A stretch of DNA of 64,000 bases from Symbiodinium natans (GCA_905221605.1 CAJNDS010002736.1:134501-198500); one strand, 5' to 3'; shown: positions 41,594-51,138, counted from the stretch's first letter. Translations and numbers: made by a program. The notes: generated from the letters alone by a model not told the origin.

Positions 41594-41623
41594 GTAAGGA
41601 GTTTGCGCTTAATGATTCTATAG

Positions 41624-41791
41624 GCTTCTGCCCCAAGCAGCAAATCCAGGAACCTACTGGCTGTGGCAACGATTTGGTCCATTCGCTTCCTGCAGCTTGG
41701 GGCCTTGAATCCCCCACAGACATTCGCACAGCCACTTCGGGTGACAGATGGAGACACGCAGCTCTGCGTCTTCTTAGGTGTTTCGCCTCAG
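41624..41791 (+). CDS. Gene A exon (internal)
   Basis: 56 codons in phase 0, from acceptor TTCTATAG to a GC donor (CCTCAG then GCTTTC). It reads ASAPSSKSRNLLAVATIWSI and later LRVTDGDTQLCVFLGVSPQ, again strand-rich. The 91-nt intron that follows (41792-41882) contains two degenerate TTTAGGG units and ends TTGGCAG. Confidence 0.55.
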
Positions 41792-41882
41792 GCTTTCAGG
41801 GCTTAGGGTTGAGCGTTTAGGGTTTAAGAGGGTTTAGAAGGGATCTCAGGTAGAGGAAACATCTAGACTTGGTGCTTGGCAG

Positions 41883-42830
41883 GGTGCAAAGAAGGAGCAG
41901 CCAAGGTATGTGACCTACATGTTTCCATGGGGCAGAATGGGTTTGGGGGTGCACTGCCAAGGGCTTGGCTTTTATTTCTTCAACTACTCAGCGGCACAGC
42001 AGAGCGCGGACGAAGCGTGGCAGACGATTCTTCCTTTGTCACTGGTGCAGGGTATGTATGTGGAGGGCGTGGTGGGCGTCGGCAGCGGATTGGCTGCTAT
42101 TGCTCCGAACCAGTCTGCCCCAGGGTACATGGGGTCATGCCTGTACTTCCTGACGAACTCCACTGCAAATGGCGACTGGAAGGCCACTGTGTTGGACGGC
42201 CCCGCTGCTGGAGATCTTGAGACTGCTAGCATCATGGCTGTGTCTGAGAGCATCTTAGTGTGCGCGGCTCCCAATTCGCCTTGGCTTTTCTGGAACCTGT
42301 CGGCAGATGCCGTCAAGTCGAGCACCTTGGGGGAACCCTCCCCTGCAGGCGCTGTGATTCGGCCGTTTTGCACTCTTGGGGGCCCTCCTTCGGGGCAGCT
42401 ACTGGGAAGCACTGGCAACGGAGACCTGGTCGTCTCTGCCGGTTCATCCATCCTCTTGCTCCACGCTGCTGACATCGACCGTTGTCGGCTGTCCTTCGTA
42501 AAGTTGCACTCAAGAAACTCATCAAGGGGCTATTCGTATTCACCCACCAGCCGTGGGCAAGTTCGCGCTGTTCCTTGCTGTGGAGGTGGGGTTGCTGTCG
42601 CTCACTCACCAACTTCCATCGCCGCCGCGCACCTGGTCTCACTGTTCAACGCGTCCGTGGTGGAGCTTGGCGGGGTGTCCTTTGAAGAGCTTCAGGCGGG
42701 CATTCTCATTCACCGTGACTGGACCATAGGATGGTTTCAGGGGAGGGAAATCAGATGGCCTTCCCTAAACCCAAAGCAAAAAAAACCTGAGCAACAGAAA
42801 CCGTCCGAGAGTGAGAGTGAAACGCTTTGA
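41883..42830 (+). CDS. Gene A last exon, 315 codons to stop
   Basis: Begins after acceptor GCTTGGCAG in phase 0 (GAKKEQPRYVTYMF) and ends at TGA 42828-42830. No stop or array lies inside. It is rich in Gly, Ala, Ser and short hydrophobic strands (ILVCAAPNSPWLFW, GDLVVSAGSSILLLH), which would fit a beta-propeller or extracellular repeat protein. The last 20 or so residues are charged and low-complexity. Function unknown; the phase match and length make it a well-supported coding exon. Confidence 0.7.
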   Translation, partial: GAKKEQPRYVTYMFPWGRMGLGVHCQGLGFYFFNYSAAQQSADEAWQTILPLSLVQGMYVEGVVGVGSGLAAIAPNQSAPGYMGSCLYFLTNSTANGDWKATVLDGPAAGDLETASIMAVSESILVCAAPNSPWLFWNLSADAVKSSTLGEPSPAGAVIRPFCTLGGPPSGQLLGSTGNGDLVVSAGSSILLLHAADIDRCRLSFVKLHSRNSSRGYSYSPTSRGQVRAVPCCGGGVAVAHSPTSIAAAHLVSLFNASVVELGGVSFEELQAGILIHRDWTIGWFQGREIRWPSLNPKQKKPEQQKPSESESETL

Positions 42831-43439
42831 AAGCTAATGCGCCTGCTTCAGTATGTTCTAAATACTACCCTGGGCTTAGGCTTTTAGGTTTCGGGTAGGA
42901 TATAAAGGTGCAATGGTTTCAAGGGCTATGAGGAGGACATCAGGTACTAAACTCCCTCATACTTCAGGTTGACATCTCTGCAGAAGAAGCAAATATTGAA
43001 CTCCCACATGCCCTTGTGCATAGAAAGCCCGTAAACTCGAAACCCTAAGCCCTAGACCCTAAACCCTAAACCCTAAAGCCTAAACCCTAAACCCTAAACC
43101 CTAAACCCTAAACCCTAAACCCTAAACCCTAAACCCTAAACCCTAAACCCTATGGCAGGCTGGGGTGGGGAGGGGGGAAGGGAATCTCTTGAAGGGCAAA
43201 GGGTAGACTTTGGACTGTGGCGACACCATTGATTGTATGTTGGAGCCTGGGTGAACTTGGTGATAAGCTGATTCGGGTTTGTTTGGCTACCCTGAGGCCC
43301 GCCCCAAGCAGTCTGAACTTTGAATCCAAACTTTGGCTAACGTTATGCCCGACCTTTTCCCTGTACACGCATGCGACACGGGTGGGAAAAAAAGCCCTAA
43401 ACCCTAAACCCCCGTATGTGTGCCCCTTTGGCATGCCAG
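42831..43439. other. Intergenic stretch between genes A and B
   Basis: Contains a long C-form array (43040-43151) and otherwise no convincing exon. A 114-codon open frame across 43217-43561 runs through telomere repeats and is not considered a gene, though its segment 43440-43522 overlaps a candidate exon in another frame. Confidence 0.5.
43040..43151 (-). repeat. CCCTAAA array, about 16 units
   Basis: Long C-form array with a few variant units at its left end. Confidence 0.95.
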
Positions 43440-43522
43440 GTGGGCAGCGAGTTTCTGACCATTTGGTCACTGCTGGCCCTCCCTGGCGGCCTGGCAGTCG
43501 GCACCAGCGAGAGTCGCAGCAG
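43440..43522 (+). CDS. Gene B candidate exon (hydrophobic)
   Basis: Acceptor GGCATGCCAG, preceded by a short C-form array; reads VGSEFLTIWSLLALPGGLAV, then donor GTTGCAGG and a G-form array at 43538. Likely a membrane or signal segment. Gene assignment is tentative. Confidence 0.45.
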
Positions 43523-43537
43523 GTTGCAGGCAGGGTT

Positions 43538-43637
43538 TGGGGTTTGGGGTTTAGGGTTTAGGGTTTAGGGTTTAGGGTCTAGGGTTTAGGGGTTAGGGGT
43601 TTAGGGTCTAGGGTTTAGGGTTTAGGGTTTACGGTTT
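43538..43637 (+). repeat. TTTAGGG array with variants, about 14 units
   Basis: G-form array with GTCTAGGG and GGTTAGGGG variants. Confidence 0.9.
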
Positions 43638-43790
43638 AAGAACATCGTTTTCTTTTTTGGGGAGTTTCTTAGGCAAATATCCCTCTATGTAGAGGTTTAA
43701 GGTTAGGTTCAGGGATTGTAAAGGGTTTACCCTAGACCCTAAACCCTAAACCCCAAACCCCAAACCCTAAATTCGCTCATGGTGTCTCAG

Positions 43791-43868
43791 CGTTGTAGTC
43801 TTGGCCGGCTTCGGCCCCACCCTCGCACACCATCAACCTCTACCACCCTGCCCCTCAACCCTTCATTA
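43791..43868 (+). CDS. Weak candidate exon
   Basis: After acceptor GTGTCTCAG and a C-form array; reads VVVLAGFGPTLAHHQPL and is followed by a G-form array. The layout fits, but the reading meets a stop near the array. Confidence 0.25.
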
Positions 43869-44104
43869 AACCCAGGGTTTAGGGTTTAGGGTTTAGGGTT
43901 TAGAGTTTAAGGTTTAGGGTTTAGAGTTTAGAGTTTAGGAACCCTGACACTTCGGCAAGAAAGAGCTGGGACTCTCGAGGAGAACAAGGTCCACGTCTTC
44001 CACGAATCCGGGAGTCGCCCAGGCGGAAGCCCACAAGGGCTATCGAGCGGCCCTTGTAAGGGACCTTCGGGGTAGTTTAGGGGTCATGTAGGGGCTACTT
44101 TGCT

Positions 44105-44214
44105 TTGTGGTACTTTACTGTAACTTTAGATCCTTACCTTTTTTGGGTTTATTGGGTTTCTTATTAAGGCAGCTAAAAGTTTAATCTATAGCTACCCTCC
44201 TGAGTGCAGCCAAG
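44105..44214. repeat. Dispersed repeat, copy 1
   Basis: Shares TTTGTGGTACTTTACTGTAA at its left end and AGGCAGCTAAAAGTTTAAT..TATAGCTACCCTCCTGAG at its right end with 46277-46349. This copy has about 40 extra internal bases. Confidence 0.8.
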
Positions 44215-44576
44215 TTTGGTATATAGGGACTGTGCAAGGTATTCAGGGGTTATCTCGGGAAGAAATGGATTCTTGTACCCCCCTAGCATGATCCCGATTA
44301 AGGACTGTAATAACAAGGGGGAGCATCCGACACCAACAGGATCCACCCCTTACTCTACCAGCTGCTTAAGAGCCACGCAAACAATGAAGATATAGAGGTA
44401 AAAGAGGGGTTTATGGTCTTTTGTTTCATTTTTTCTCTCTTTTTTGTGGGGGTCGATATGACGTATGCCCTGCAACGCAGCGAGGCGGAGTATGTATATT
44501 CCTTGTGCCTCACAGAAGAATGGACATAGATATGTATGATCTCACGCGGAACCCAAGAAGTACCGGAGTTCTATTT

Positions 44577-44642
44577 CCCCTAAACCCTAAACCCTAAACC
44601 CTAAACCCGAAACCCTAAACCCTAAACCCCAAACCCTCAACC
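44577..44642 (-). repeat. CCCTAAA array with variants
   Basis: About nine units, some CCCGAAA, CCCCAAA or CCCTCAA. A G-form array follows at 44700 with 57 bp between; no convincing exon there. Confidence 0.9.
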
Positions 44643-45034
44643 CTACTGTTTGTTGGCAAAACCTCAGGCTTGGAGACCAAAAGCTTTCTAGGGCCTGGGG
44701 TTTAAGGGGTCGGGGCTTAGGGTTTAGGATTTAGGGTTTAGGGTCTCAGGGTTAAGGGTTTAGGGTTTAGGGTGTAGGGTTTGGTATTATATTAGGGGGT
44801 ACTATAATGCCTATAGAGGCCTGGATGCAAAAAGGGGTTCCGGGTGTGACCCCCCAGAGACAGCAGGGAGACAGGCACCTAAGCCCACAAAGCCACCCCA
44901 TAAAGAAAGTAGATTTCAGTTGTTGGCTCCCGAAACACTCTCAACTCCTAAACGGGTCCTAAACCTAACCTCCTTTGCCCCAAATACTAAACCGCTAAAC
45001 CCTAAACCCTAAACCCTAAACCAACCCTTTCCAG

Positions 45035-45140
45035 GAAGCTTGCAAGAGACGGTGGCCTTCGACGCGTACGGGACGCCCTCGCGGCTCAGCGCCTACGCCC
45101 GCGGGCCTGGCAGAGCGCTGCCGGACCACCAGGGCTCCAG
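45035..45140 (+). CDS. Gene B candidate exon
   Basis: Acceptor CCCTTTCCAG follows a C-form array. It reads SLQETVAFDAYGTPSRLSAY... and ends at CTCCAGG before GTTGTTAGGG, the start of a G-form array. GC-rich, unlike the AT-balanced introns. Function unknown. Confidence 0.5.
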
Positions 45141-45149
45141 GGTTGTTAG

Positions 45150-47060
45150 GGTTTACGGTTTAGGGTTTAGGGTTTAGGGTTTAGGGTTTAGGGTTTGCTG
45201 TGATAGGGCATAGGTGCTGTGAAGGTTAGGTTTCGGAACAAGCTCGAAAGCTTCGTGAGGTAGCTGCTTTGGCCCGATTGTAGAGGGCCATCGAACACTT
45301 TGCTCCCACCCCACGCCGTCCGAGGCGGCAAAGCCACCCAAACCTATTCCTTTTAGGGTTTAGGCCTAAACTCAAGGCAACAGTCCACTTCTAAAAACTT
45401 ATTCAGTTTCATGACGTTCGGGGTTGTGTCCGAGGGTCCCAGGCAATTTCCGGGAGGGTCCCAAGCAGTGCCTACAGGGTGGTCAGGGGGGGTCAGGGAG
45501 GGCCAGGGAATTCAGGAGGTTGCAGAGAACCAAAAGGTCAAAAAAGGGTGCTTCCTCCTGGGCTAGGCCTTGGGGCCCCAGGCTGCCCGGCCCCCAACTG
45601 CCTAGGCCTTGAGTTTAGGGTTTGGGGTTGCAAGTAAGGGTTTGGGGACCAGGGACACAGAGTTGAGAGGGTTTGTTTGTAGGGTGGTGCTGGAATTCAG
45701 CATGTCCAGGTGTAAAGGGGTCTTTCAGAAGGCAGTTCTCTTGAGCCCACCCAGCCGGCCGCAGGTCAGAACCCTGGCCTTGTTCTTGCTGCATCCCGAC
45801 CCTAAACCCTAAACCCTAAACCGCAAGTTCTAAAGTTGGAAACCATGGGCCCTTAGCATGGTCCCTCGGTTCCCTTACACTGGTTTATAGGGATCCGAAG
45901 TATGGGCCCTTGTTATGTGTCGTGTGTACAAGCGTTATATAACAATGGACCCAAATTAAAGGCTCATACTTCAGAACCCCTACATATACGTGGCCTCAGT
46001 AGCTGATTGTGGCCTTCATGCCTTCAACCTACAACTATCTTGCAATTGGTCGATCTAATTGTAAACGAGAACAGATCCTGTTTCGGAACAAGAAAAAACT
46101 GGACAGCCCCTGTACGAAGCTATGTGTGCAATACAGGTTCTATACGGATCCCTACTCAGAACCAGCAAGCGAAATCATTAATTCATTTCATCCCGAAGCC
46201 CTATGAAGCCTTGGGCCCAATCAGATCCAGGGTCCTGGACCCTGATGCCGCAAGCCCGCTTTTGGGGGCTCTACTCTTTGTGGTACTTTACTGTAACTTA
46301 AGGCAGCTAAAAGTTTAATTTATAGCTACCCTCCTGAGTGCAGCCAAGTACTTCAACCTCGGAAGGAACTTGAACAAGCCCTAAGCCCTGTGGGGTGTGA
46401 GAGTAAGCCCTCTAAGCCCTTAGCCCTGACAACCTTCCATGAACCTCGAAGCCCTAAACCTTGCAAGCCACCCACAACACCCCAACCCCGCCGCAAAGAG
46501 GACTTCTTCCTCGCTGGCTCGATGGTCTTCAGACCACAGCTCTGTCCTGACATGACGCAGCCCGGGCACTGGTGGAGGGTTTCAAGGGAGTACGGGGTAC
46601 GATAGGGGTCGGAAGAATAATTCATTGTATTCCCTGATGGTCCCAATATAAATATACTATAAGAATCCCCCCAAAAACCCTGTTCCATTATGTTGGCCGA
46701 GCCTACATTAGTTGGGTTTGGAGGCTTCGTAGGGCTTAGAGGGTTTGTCTAGGACTCTCGGGTTTAGAGTGCTTTAGAAGGCTTAGGGGGTCGGGGCGGT
46801 TTTAAGACTTGGGGTTTCGGACTCCGAGTCTCGGGCGAAAGCTAAGGGCAAGGGATTTGAGGGAGTTGTTGGCCTCCCCTTCTGCCTCGCATGACCATGT
46901 GCGAGAGAACTTATAGAGGGTGCTGCGCGGTTTTTAGGGTTTGGGGTTTAGGGTTTAGGGTTTAGGGTTTAGGGTTTAGGGCTACAACAACAAGTGGCGC
47001 CACCACATCTTGTGAGAGCTGTGGGTTTCCAACATGCCTCCAAAACACGCAGCTTACGCC
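45150..47060. other. Intronic or intergenic stretch with little recognisable
   Basis: Holds G-form arrays (45146, 46931), a C-form fragment (45799), the second copy of the dispersed repeat (46277-46349) and low-scoring open frames that run through telomere units. No exon is supported with confidence. Confidence 0.4.
46277..46349. repeat. Dispersed repeat, copy 2
   Basis: Shorter relative of 44105-44214, lacking its internal AT-rich segment. Confidence 0.8.
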
Positions 47061-47069
47061 CGCAGCCCT

Positions 47070-47172
47070 AAGCCCCAAACCCTAAACCCTAAACCCTAAA
47101 CCCTAAACCCTAAACCCTAAACCCTAAACCCTAAACCCTAAACCCTAAACCCTAAACCCTAAACCCTAAACC
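47070..47172 (-). repeat. CCCTAAA array, about 15 units
   Basis: One of the longest near-perfect C-form arrays; further short arrays follow at 47190 and 47245. Confidence 0.95.
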
Positions 47173-47460
47173 AAGACTCCTAGACCCCAAACCCCAAACC
47201 CGAAACCCTAAACCCTAAACCCTAGGCGGGTGGCAAGAACAGCCCTACACCCTAAACCCTATACCCTAACCCTAAACCCTAGACCCGACAAAGCCCCGAA
47301 CCCGAAGAGGCTGAATCCCATCTTATCCATCCACAGCCCCATGAAGACACCCCATAGACCCCCGGTTCTTAGTGGGGGAATGAGAGAATGAGGTACCCGA
47401 TCAGATCTGTCATGCAATCCCCTTGAAGGAATGATATCGTGAAATGTAACAGACACCCGA

Positions 47461-47547
47461 ATTCCTAAACCCTAAACCCTCAACCCTCAACCCTCAACCC
47501 TCAACCCTAAAGCCTCAACCCTCAACCCCCAAACCCTAAACCCTAAC
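47461..47547 (-). repeat. CCCTAAA/CCCTCAA array before an acceptor
   Basis: C-form array with CCCTCAA variants that ends in CTAACGCAG, the acceptor of the Cys-rich exon at 47552. Confidence 0.9.
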
Positions 47548-47551
47548 GCAG

Positions 47552-47668
47552 GTATGGTGAAGGAGGGAGCTGCAAAGACTGCCCCGGCGACCTGATGTCC
47601 CTGCCGGGTTCGGCTGCGTGCAACTTTCGGCCCGGCAAGCCCATGGTGGCTTGCCGAGGGCACCCGGG
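47552..47668 (+). CDS. Gene B exon: Cys-rich extracellular segment
   Basis: Reads YGEGGSCKDCPGDLMSLPGS, then ACNFRPGKPMVACRGHP. The CxxCPGD...PGS..C pattern resembles ephrin-receptor-like (GCC2/GCC3) or TNFR-like Cys repeats, common in dinoflagellate surface proteins. The exon ends in phase 2 exactly at a G-form array whose first bases, GTTTAGGG, give the donor. The next exon starts with the one base needed to complete the codon. Confidence 0.65.
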
Positions 47669-47727
47669 GTTTAGGGTTTAGGGTTGTTTAGGGTTTAGGG
47701 TTTGGGGTTTAGGGCTTAGGGTTTAGG
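47669..47727 (+). repeat. TTTAGGG array starting at a splice donor
   Basis: The intron 47669-47912 begins with GTTTAGGGTTTAGGG. Phase of the flanking exons supports this donor. Confidence 0.8.
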
Positions 47728-47912
47728 GGGCCTTTAGGGTTCGCAGAGGCCCGGATGGAAAAAACAGGGTTAGAGGTCATAGTTTTGTTTCCGCAAACTG
47801 ACGAGTAGATCCTGCGTGAACCAGCATGGGCTATTAGGCCTCATCATCCCCTAACCAACCCTATTAATAAAAGGCTTGTTTAAGGGGTCATAGGGTATAA
47901 TAGCCCATGTAG

Positions 47913-48131
47913 GAACGCAATGAAGGGCCGCTACATCGACACTTTGCGTGCGCTCGCACAGCTTGTGTTTAGTAGGGGGCACGAAGGACGAAACGTGCTG
48001 GGGGTCTTAACGGCTGAGGCTTTTGGGTTTTTCAGTGTCGGCGATGCACAGGTGGTGGCCCTTCTGCTCAGTGTGGTGCTTTGCTTCTTGTCTTTGAGCA
48101 TTGGCAAGGACTTGGAGGCAACTTGCATCCG
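47913..48131 (+). CDS. Gene B exon: membrane segment
   Basis: One base plus 72 codons plus two bases. It reads NAMKGRYIDTLRALAQLVF..., then a strong transmembrane segment, VVALLLSVVLCFLSLSI. It ends at CATCCG before the donor GTAAAC, which runs straight into CCCTAAACCC. It joins the Cys-rich exon in frame. Confidence 0.65.
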
Positions 48132-48245
48132 GTAAACCCTAAACCCTAAACCCTAAGCCGGTTGAGGGGGGGAGTTGCCACAGGATGCCACAGGATAGAG
48201 CAAACCGACTCGTGCCAAGCTTGTGCCTGCCATTCATCCCCACAG

Positions 48246-48305
48246 GCGGCGCTCTCGCAAGCCTTGCAGACGGAGCTCCTATATCCTCCTGGGGAATTCT
48301 TTTGT
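48246..48305 (+). CDS. Gene B candidate exon (basic segment)
   Basis: After acceptor CCCCACAG; the phase left by the previous exon gives RRSRKPCRRSSYILLGNSF, a basic juxtamembrane-like stretch, with a possible GT donor near 48,302. Boundaries are uncertain; other frames are also open here. Confidence 0.3.
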
Positions 48306-48452
48306 ATTTTGGTTCATATAAAACCCAAGAGGGCATTAAACATATGATTTTTATTAAGGTTCCAAGGGGGAGTGTAGGCTCTGCCTCCACTGGTTCCGGG
48401 CCTCTGCCTTTGCTGGCGCATCCTTGCCAGTCCTGGCAGGGTTTATGTGCAG

Positions 48453-48515
48453 ACGCTCCTTGGTTTGCTTCGAAGCTGTACGTAGCTGTGCCCCTAAGCC
48501 TTGTTATAAAGACCG
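48453..48515 (+). CDS. Gene B candidate exon with GTTTAGGG donor
   Basis: Acceptor TTATGTGCAG; reads APWFASKLYVAVPLSLVIKT (hydrophobic) and ends in phase 1 at the donor GTTTAGGG of a G-form array. The next candidate exon (48737) begins with the two bases needed. Confidence 0.45.
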
Positions 48516-48575
48516 GTTTAGGGTTTAGGGTTTGGGGTTTAGGGTTTGGGGTTTAGGGTTTAGGGTTTAAAGACC
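48507..48575 (+). repeat. TTTAGGG array flanked by 8-bp direct repeats
   Basis: The array 48515-48567 lies between perfect copies of TAAAGACC (48507-48514 and 48568-48575), as expected for an insertion with target-site duplication. Confidence 0.65.
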
Positions 48576-48736
48576 ATACAGGTAGCATTCCACTCTCTGG
48601 GATAGTTAGGTGCGGTGATTTTTTGGGAAGGAGAGAGGGGGAGGGGGGGGGGCGAAGCTTGGCTGTGAGCTGAACAGTGAGTGAGGCTACGGGCCAGTGT
48701 GGATTTCAGCCGTTCTGATATTCCTTGCGCTCACAG

Positions 48737-48784
48737 CTTTTGCCGTTGAGCACTGGGCCTGGCGACCGCGCCCGGGCATTCTGG
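48737..48784 (+). CDS. Gene B candidate exon
   Basis: Acceptor GCGCTCACAG; reads FAVEHWAWRPRPGIL in the phase left by 48453-48515, with a GT donor (GTATAC) at 48785. It does not join the following exon in phase, so either the donor is wrong or an exon is missing. Confidence 0.35.
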
Positions 48785-48852
48785 GTATACCCTCCATGTC
48801 CGGTCCACTGCGGCTGCGTCATAGTGGGGTACCATTTTGCATTTTGAAGGGT

Positions 48853-48920
48853 ACTTAAACTCAACAAGGAATCGAAATCTAAATTTACTTAAACTCAACA
48901 AGGAATCGAAATCTAAATTT
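48853..48920. repeat. Perfect 34-bp tandem duplication
   Basis: Two adjacent identical copies (48853-48886 and 48887-48920) beginning ACTTAAACTCAACAAGG, in an intron just upstream of an exon. Confidence 0.95.
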
Positions 48921-48943
48921 TTCGTACTCCAACCGTGAACTAG

Positions 48944-49059
48944 GCTGCTGCTGGTGGGCCACGGTATGGTGACCAGCCTTATGCTGATACTGGACCGCCT
49001 GTATGTGGGGCTGACGTTGCCGCGCCACCCTGTCTTGACACTGGTGGGCCACGACCAGG
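48944..49059 (+). CDS. Gene B exon: membrane segment
   Basis: Acceptor GTGAACTAG; reads LLLVGHGMVTSLMLILDRL, then LTLPRHPVLTLVGHDQ, and ends CAGG before the canonical donor GTGAGAG. The single base left over plus the first two of the next exon make GGC (Gly), so the join is in frame. Confidence 0.7.
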
Positions 49060-49095
49060 GTGAGAGTGTGTGGTCTTGCAGCTTCTTACTTCTCC

Positions 49096-49217
49096 AACAG
49101 CTGAACTTTCAACTTTTTGGGGTTCCTTATTCAGTAGGAATAGCAAAGTCTAACCTTTTGTTTCCTTGGCTGAACTTTCAACTTGTAGGAATAGTATAAA
49201 GCTTAACCTTTTTTTCC
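49096..49217. repeat. Imperfect tandem duplication, about 63 bp
   Basis: CAGCTGAACTTTCAACTT and GGCTGAACTTTCAACTT each lead into TAGGAATAG and a T-rich run. It lies inside the 182-nt intron 49060-49241. Confidence 0.75.
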
Positions 49218-49241
49218 CTTGGGTTATTGGAGAAGTATAAG

Positions 49242-49359
49242 GCGTCTTGTTGGCGAGCGCGAGCGTCGCGCTGATTGCCGTGGCTGCATGGCTCTCGGGA
49301 GCTCAGAGGCTGGCCCCGCGCCCGCCGGCCGGCGGAAGGAACTCCTTGTACAGAGAGAG
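49242..49359 (+). CDS. Gene B exon: membrane segment
   Basis: Acceptor GAAGTATAAG; reads VLLASASVALIAVAAWLSGA, a clear transmembrane segment, then a Pro/Arg-rich loop. A GC donor at 49360 leaves phase 2, matching the next exon. Confidence 0.65.
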
Positions 49360-49387
49360 GCTCGGTAGGCCCTTGGGACATTCTTTC

Positions 49388-49527
49388 TTATATTTCCCAA
49401 GATTGGGGCTCAAGAGAAATATAGTTAGGAAAATTTATTTTGTAAGGCTTTAATTTGTCTAGATTTTCCAAGATTGGGCTTAAGAGGACTATAGTTAGGA
49501 ATAGTTATTTTAGAAGGCTTTAGGGGC
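49388..49527. repeat. Imperfect tandem duplication, about 70-75 bp
   Basis: TTCCCAAGATTGGGGCTCAAGAG and TTCCAAGATTGGGCTTAAGAG, each followed by a TATAGTTAGGAA segment and AAGGCTTTA. It fills the intron 49360-49550. Confidence 0.8.
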
Positions 49528-49550
49528 CATCCTAGGAGGACTCTCGACAG

Positions 49551-50072
49551 GCTTGCAGTGGGCAACAGGCTCGGTTGCAGCTGCTGCGCGGGCGGGAGAT
49601 GCCGCTGTGGGAGGTGGGCGAACGAAGCGCGCCGCTTCTTCACCGGCTGGACAGGTCGCCACAGCGTCATGGTGGCCAACGGTTGCATCACCACCGCTGC
49701 GTGCGTGTACCAGTACATGGAGCCGGTCTACAGTCCACGGGACGGTCTCCTGGCAGTGGTGGCCTCACTTGGATTGCTCTCCATCTCCACAGGTCTACTC
49801 GCCCTTGCCTCCGACGCCTTCCAGTGGCAGAAGAAGCTGGACCCACACTTTCGATGGGCTGTGCTGTGGAAGGTCAGTATGTTGGTAGGGAAGCTGATCC
49901 TCTTGGCCATTCCCCAGGCCAGCTCCGAGGTGCATTTGGATTCCATGATGAGCTGCGGCTTTGATGCCTTCTGCCCCGACGACTGCCTGGAAGGAGATGG
50001 CTACTGCGCGGAGTTCGAAACCGATGGGGTCCCGGCCTGCAAGTGCGTGAAAGCCGAGGTGAACTGGACCAT
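49551..50072 (+). CDS. Gene B exon: polytopic membrane and EGF-like segment
   Basis: The largest gene B exon (one base, 173 codons, two bases). It starts with a Cys-rich stretch (GCSCCAGGRCRCG), then two hydrophobic helices (LLAVVASLGLLSISTGLLAL and WAVLWKVSMLVGKLILLAI). A Cys-rich loop follows (CPDDCLEGDGYC..., ACKC) that looks EGF-like. The donor GTACCTTG splits an ATG codon completed by the first base of the exon at 50360. An unspliced reading would stop at TAA 50098-50100. Confidence 0.7.
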
Positions 50073-50277
50073 GTACCTTGTGCTTCATCCCGTTTCTTAA
50101 GAGGCCAACGCCTGCAATCTAAGTTTGCATTCCAGTGTTTCGCAGTCCCTTCTAAGACCAACACCTGGGTTTTGGAGTACTATACCTTGATACTTCTATT
50201 TTTTGGTTCTGGGTTCCTCTCCTAGCCACTGATGCCCAAAAAGTATATACTTTTTTCCTGGGTCTACTCCAAAGTAA

Positions 50278-50353
50278 GGACCCTAAACCCTAAACCCTAA
50301 ACCCTAAACCCTAAACCCTAAACCCTAAACCCTAAACCCTAAACCCTAAACCG
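50278..50353 (-). repeat. CCCTAAA array, about 11 units, before an acceptor
   Basis: The intron 50073-50359 ends with this perfect C-form array followed by CCGGCACAG. Confidence 0.95.
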
Positions 50354-50359
50354 GCACAG

Positions 50360-50462
50360 GTATTTCTTGACGGCGGGCACGAGCTTCCTCCTCTGCTTTC
50401 TCACCTTCATGGACCTGGCGGCGTTCTGTTCTGCGCGGCTCACGCCATGGCACGAGTCTCCG
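50360..50462 (+). CDS. Gene B exon: membrane segment
   Basis: Reads YFLTAGTSFLLCFLTFMDLA, then AFCSARLTPWHESP. The first base completes a codon from the preceding exon. A GT donor at 50463 leaves phase 0; the frame stays open to the G-form array. Confidence 0.65.
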
Positions 50463-50470
50463 GTCCTTGG

Positions 50471-50547
50471 GAGGCAGAGCATAGGGTGTAGGGTTTAGGG
50501 TTTAGGGTTTAGGGTTTAGTTAGGGTTTAGGGTTTAGAGGCAGAGCA
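50471..50547 (+). repeat. TTTAGGG array flanked by 11-bp direct repeats
   Basis: GAGGCAGAGCA occurs perfectly at 50471-50481 and 50537-50547, with the array between. This is the clearest target-site-duplication-like pair in the window. Confidence 0.75.
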
Positions 50548-50774
50548 ACTATTTCGTGTGGGGATGACTCTGAGACCTACGGGCCCCCTCAATAGCAATC
50601 TCATGATTGCAGCCCTTTAAGCCCTAATGTCCTAAACTCCCCAAACCCTAAACCCTGCACTCCTCAACTCTGCTTTTTTTCTTCGGATTTTTTGTGGAGT
50701 CCTGTGTTCTTTGTTACAACTATCAGGGCTTGGGAGTTTGAAACCCGCAAGCCGACCTACCTGAAGGTTCATGT

Positions 50775-50795
50775 GGGGGGGGGGGGGGGGGGGGG
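50775..50795. repeat. Poly-G tract, 21 bases
   Basis: Homopolymer next to a G-form array; similar 21-base tracts are at 57131-57151 and 59702-59722. Confidence 0.95.
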
Positions 50796-51138
50796 CTGAA
50801 CGTTTAGGGGTTTAGGGTTTAGGGTTTAGGGTTTAGGGAGTCCTGGACACGAGGTGCTGTCAGCTAGGCAGGTGGCAAAAACAAGACCTAAGCCCGAAGG
50901 CTTCTTAAGCACGACCTATGACTCCCAGACCCTGCAATTTAGTGGGTCAAAACCCCTTGAATATGAGGTATACCTCCCAACATAGAGGCAACCCCAAGTA
51001 CCGTAATCCTTCTATAGGAACTTCAAAAAGGGGTACCCCGATTTTTGGAAACCCCCATATGGAGTCCGAGGTACCCCGTAAGCCCGAAAGCAAAACAGAC
51101 ACAACTAAACCCTAAACCCTAAACCCTCACAACTTAAG

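Noticed and set aside
43217-43561. 114-codon + strand ORF
   Set aside because: It runs through telomere repeats (ending in GLGFRV-type residues) and crosses likely splice sites in the wrong frame.
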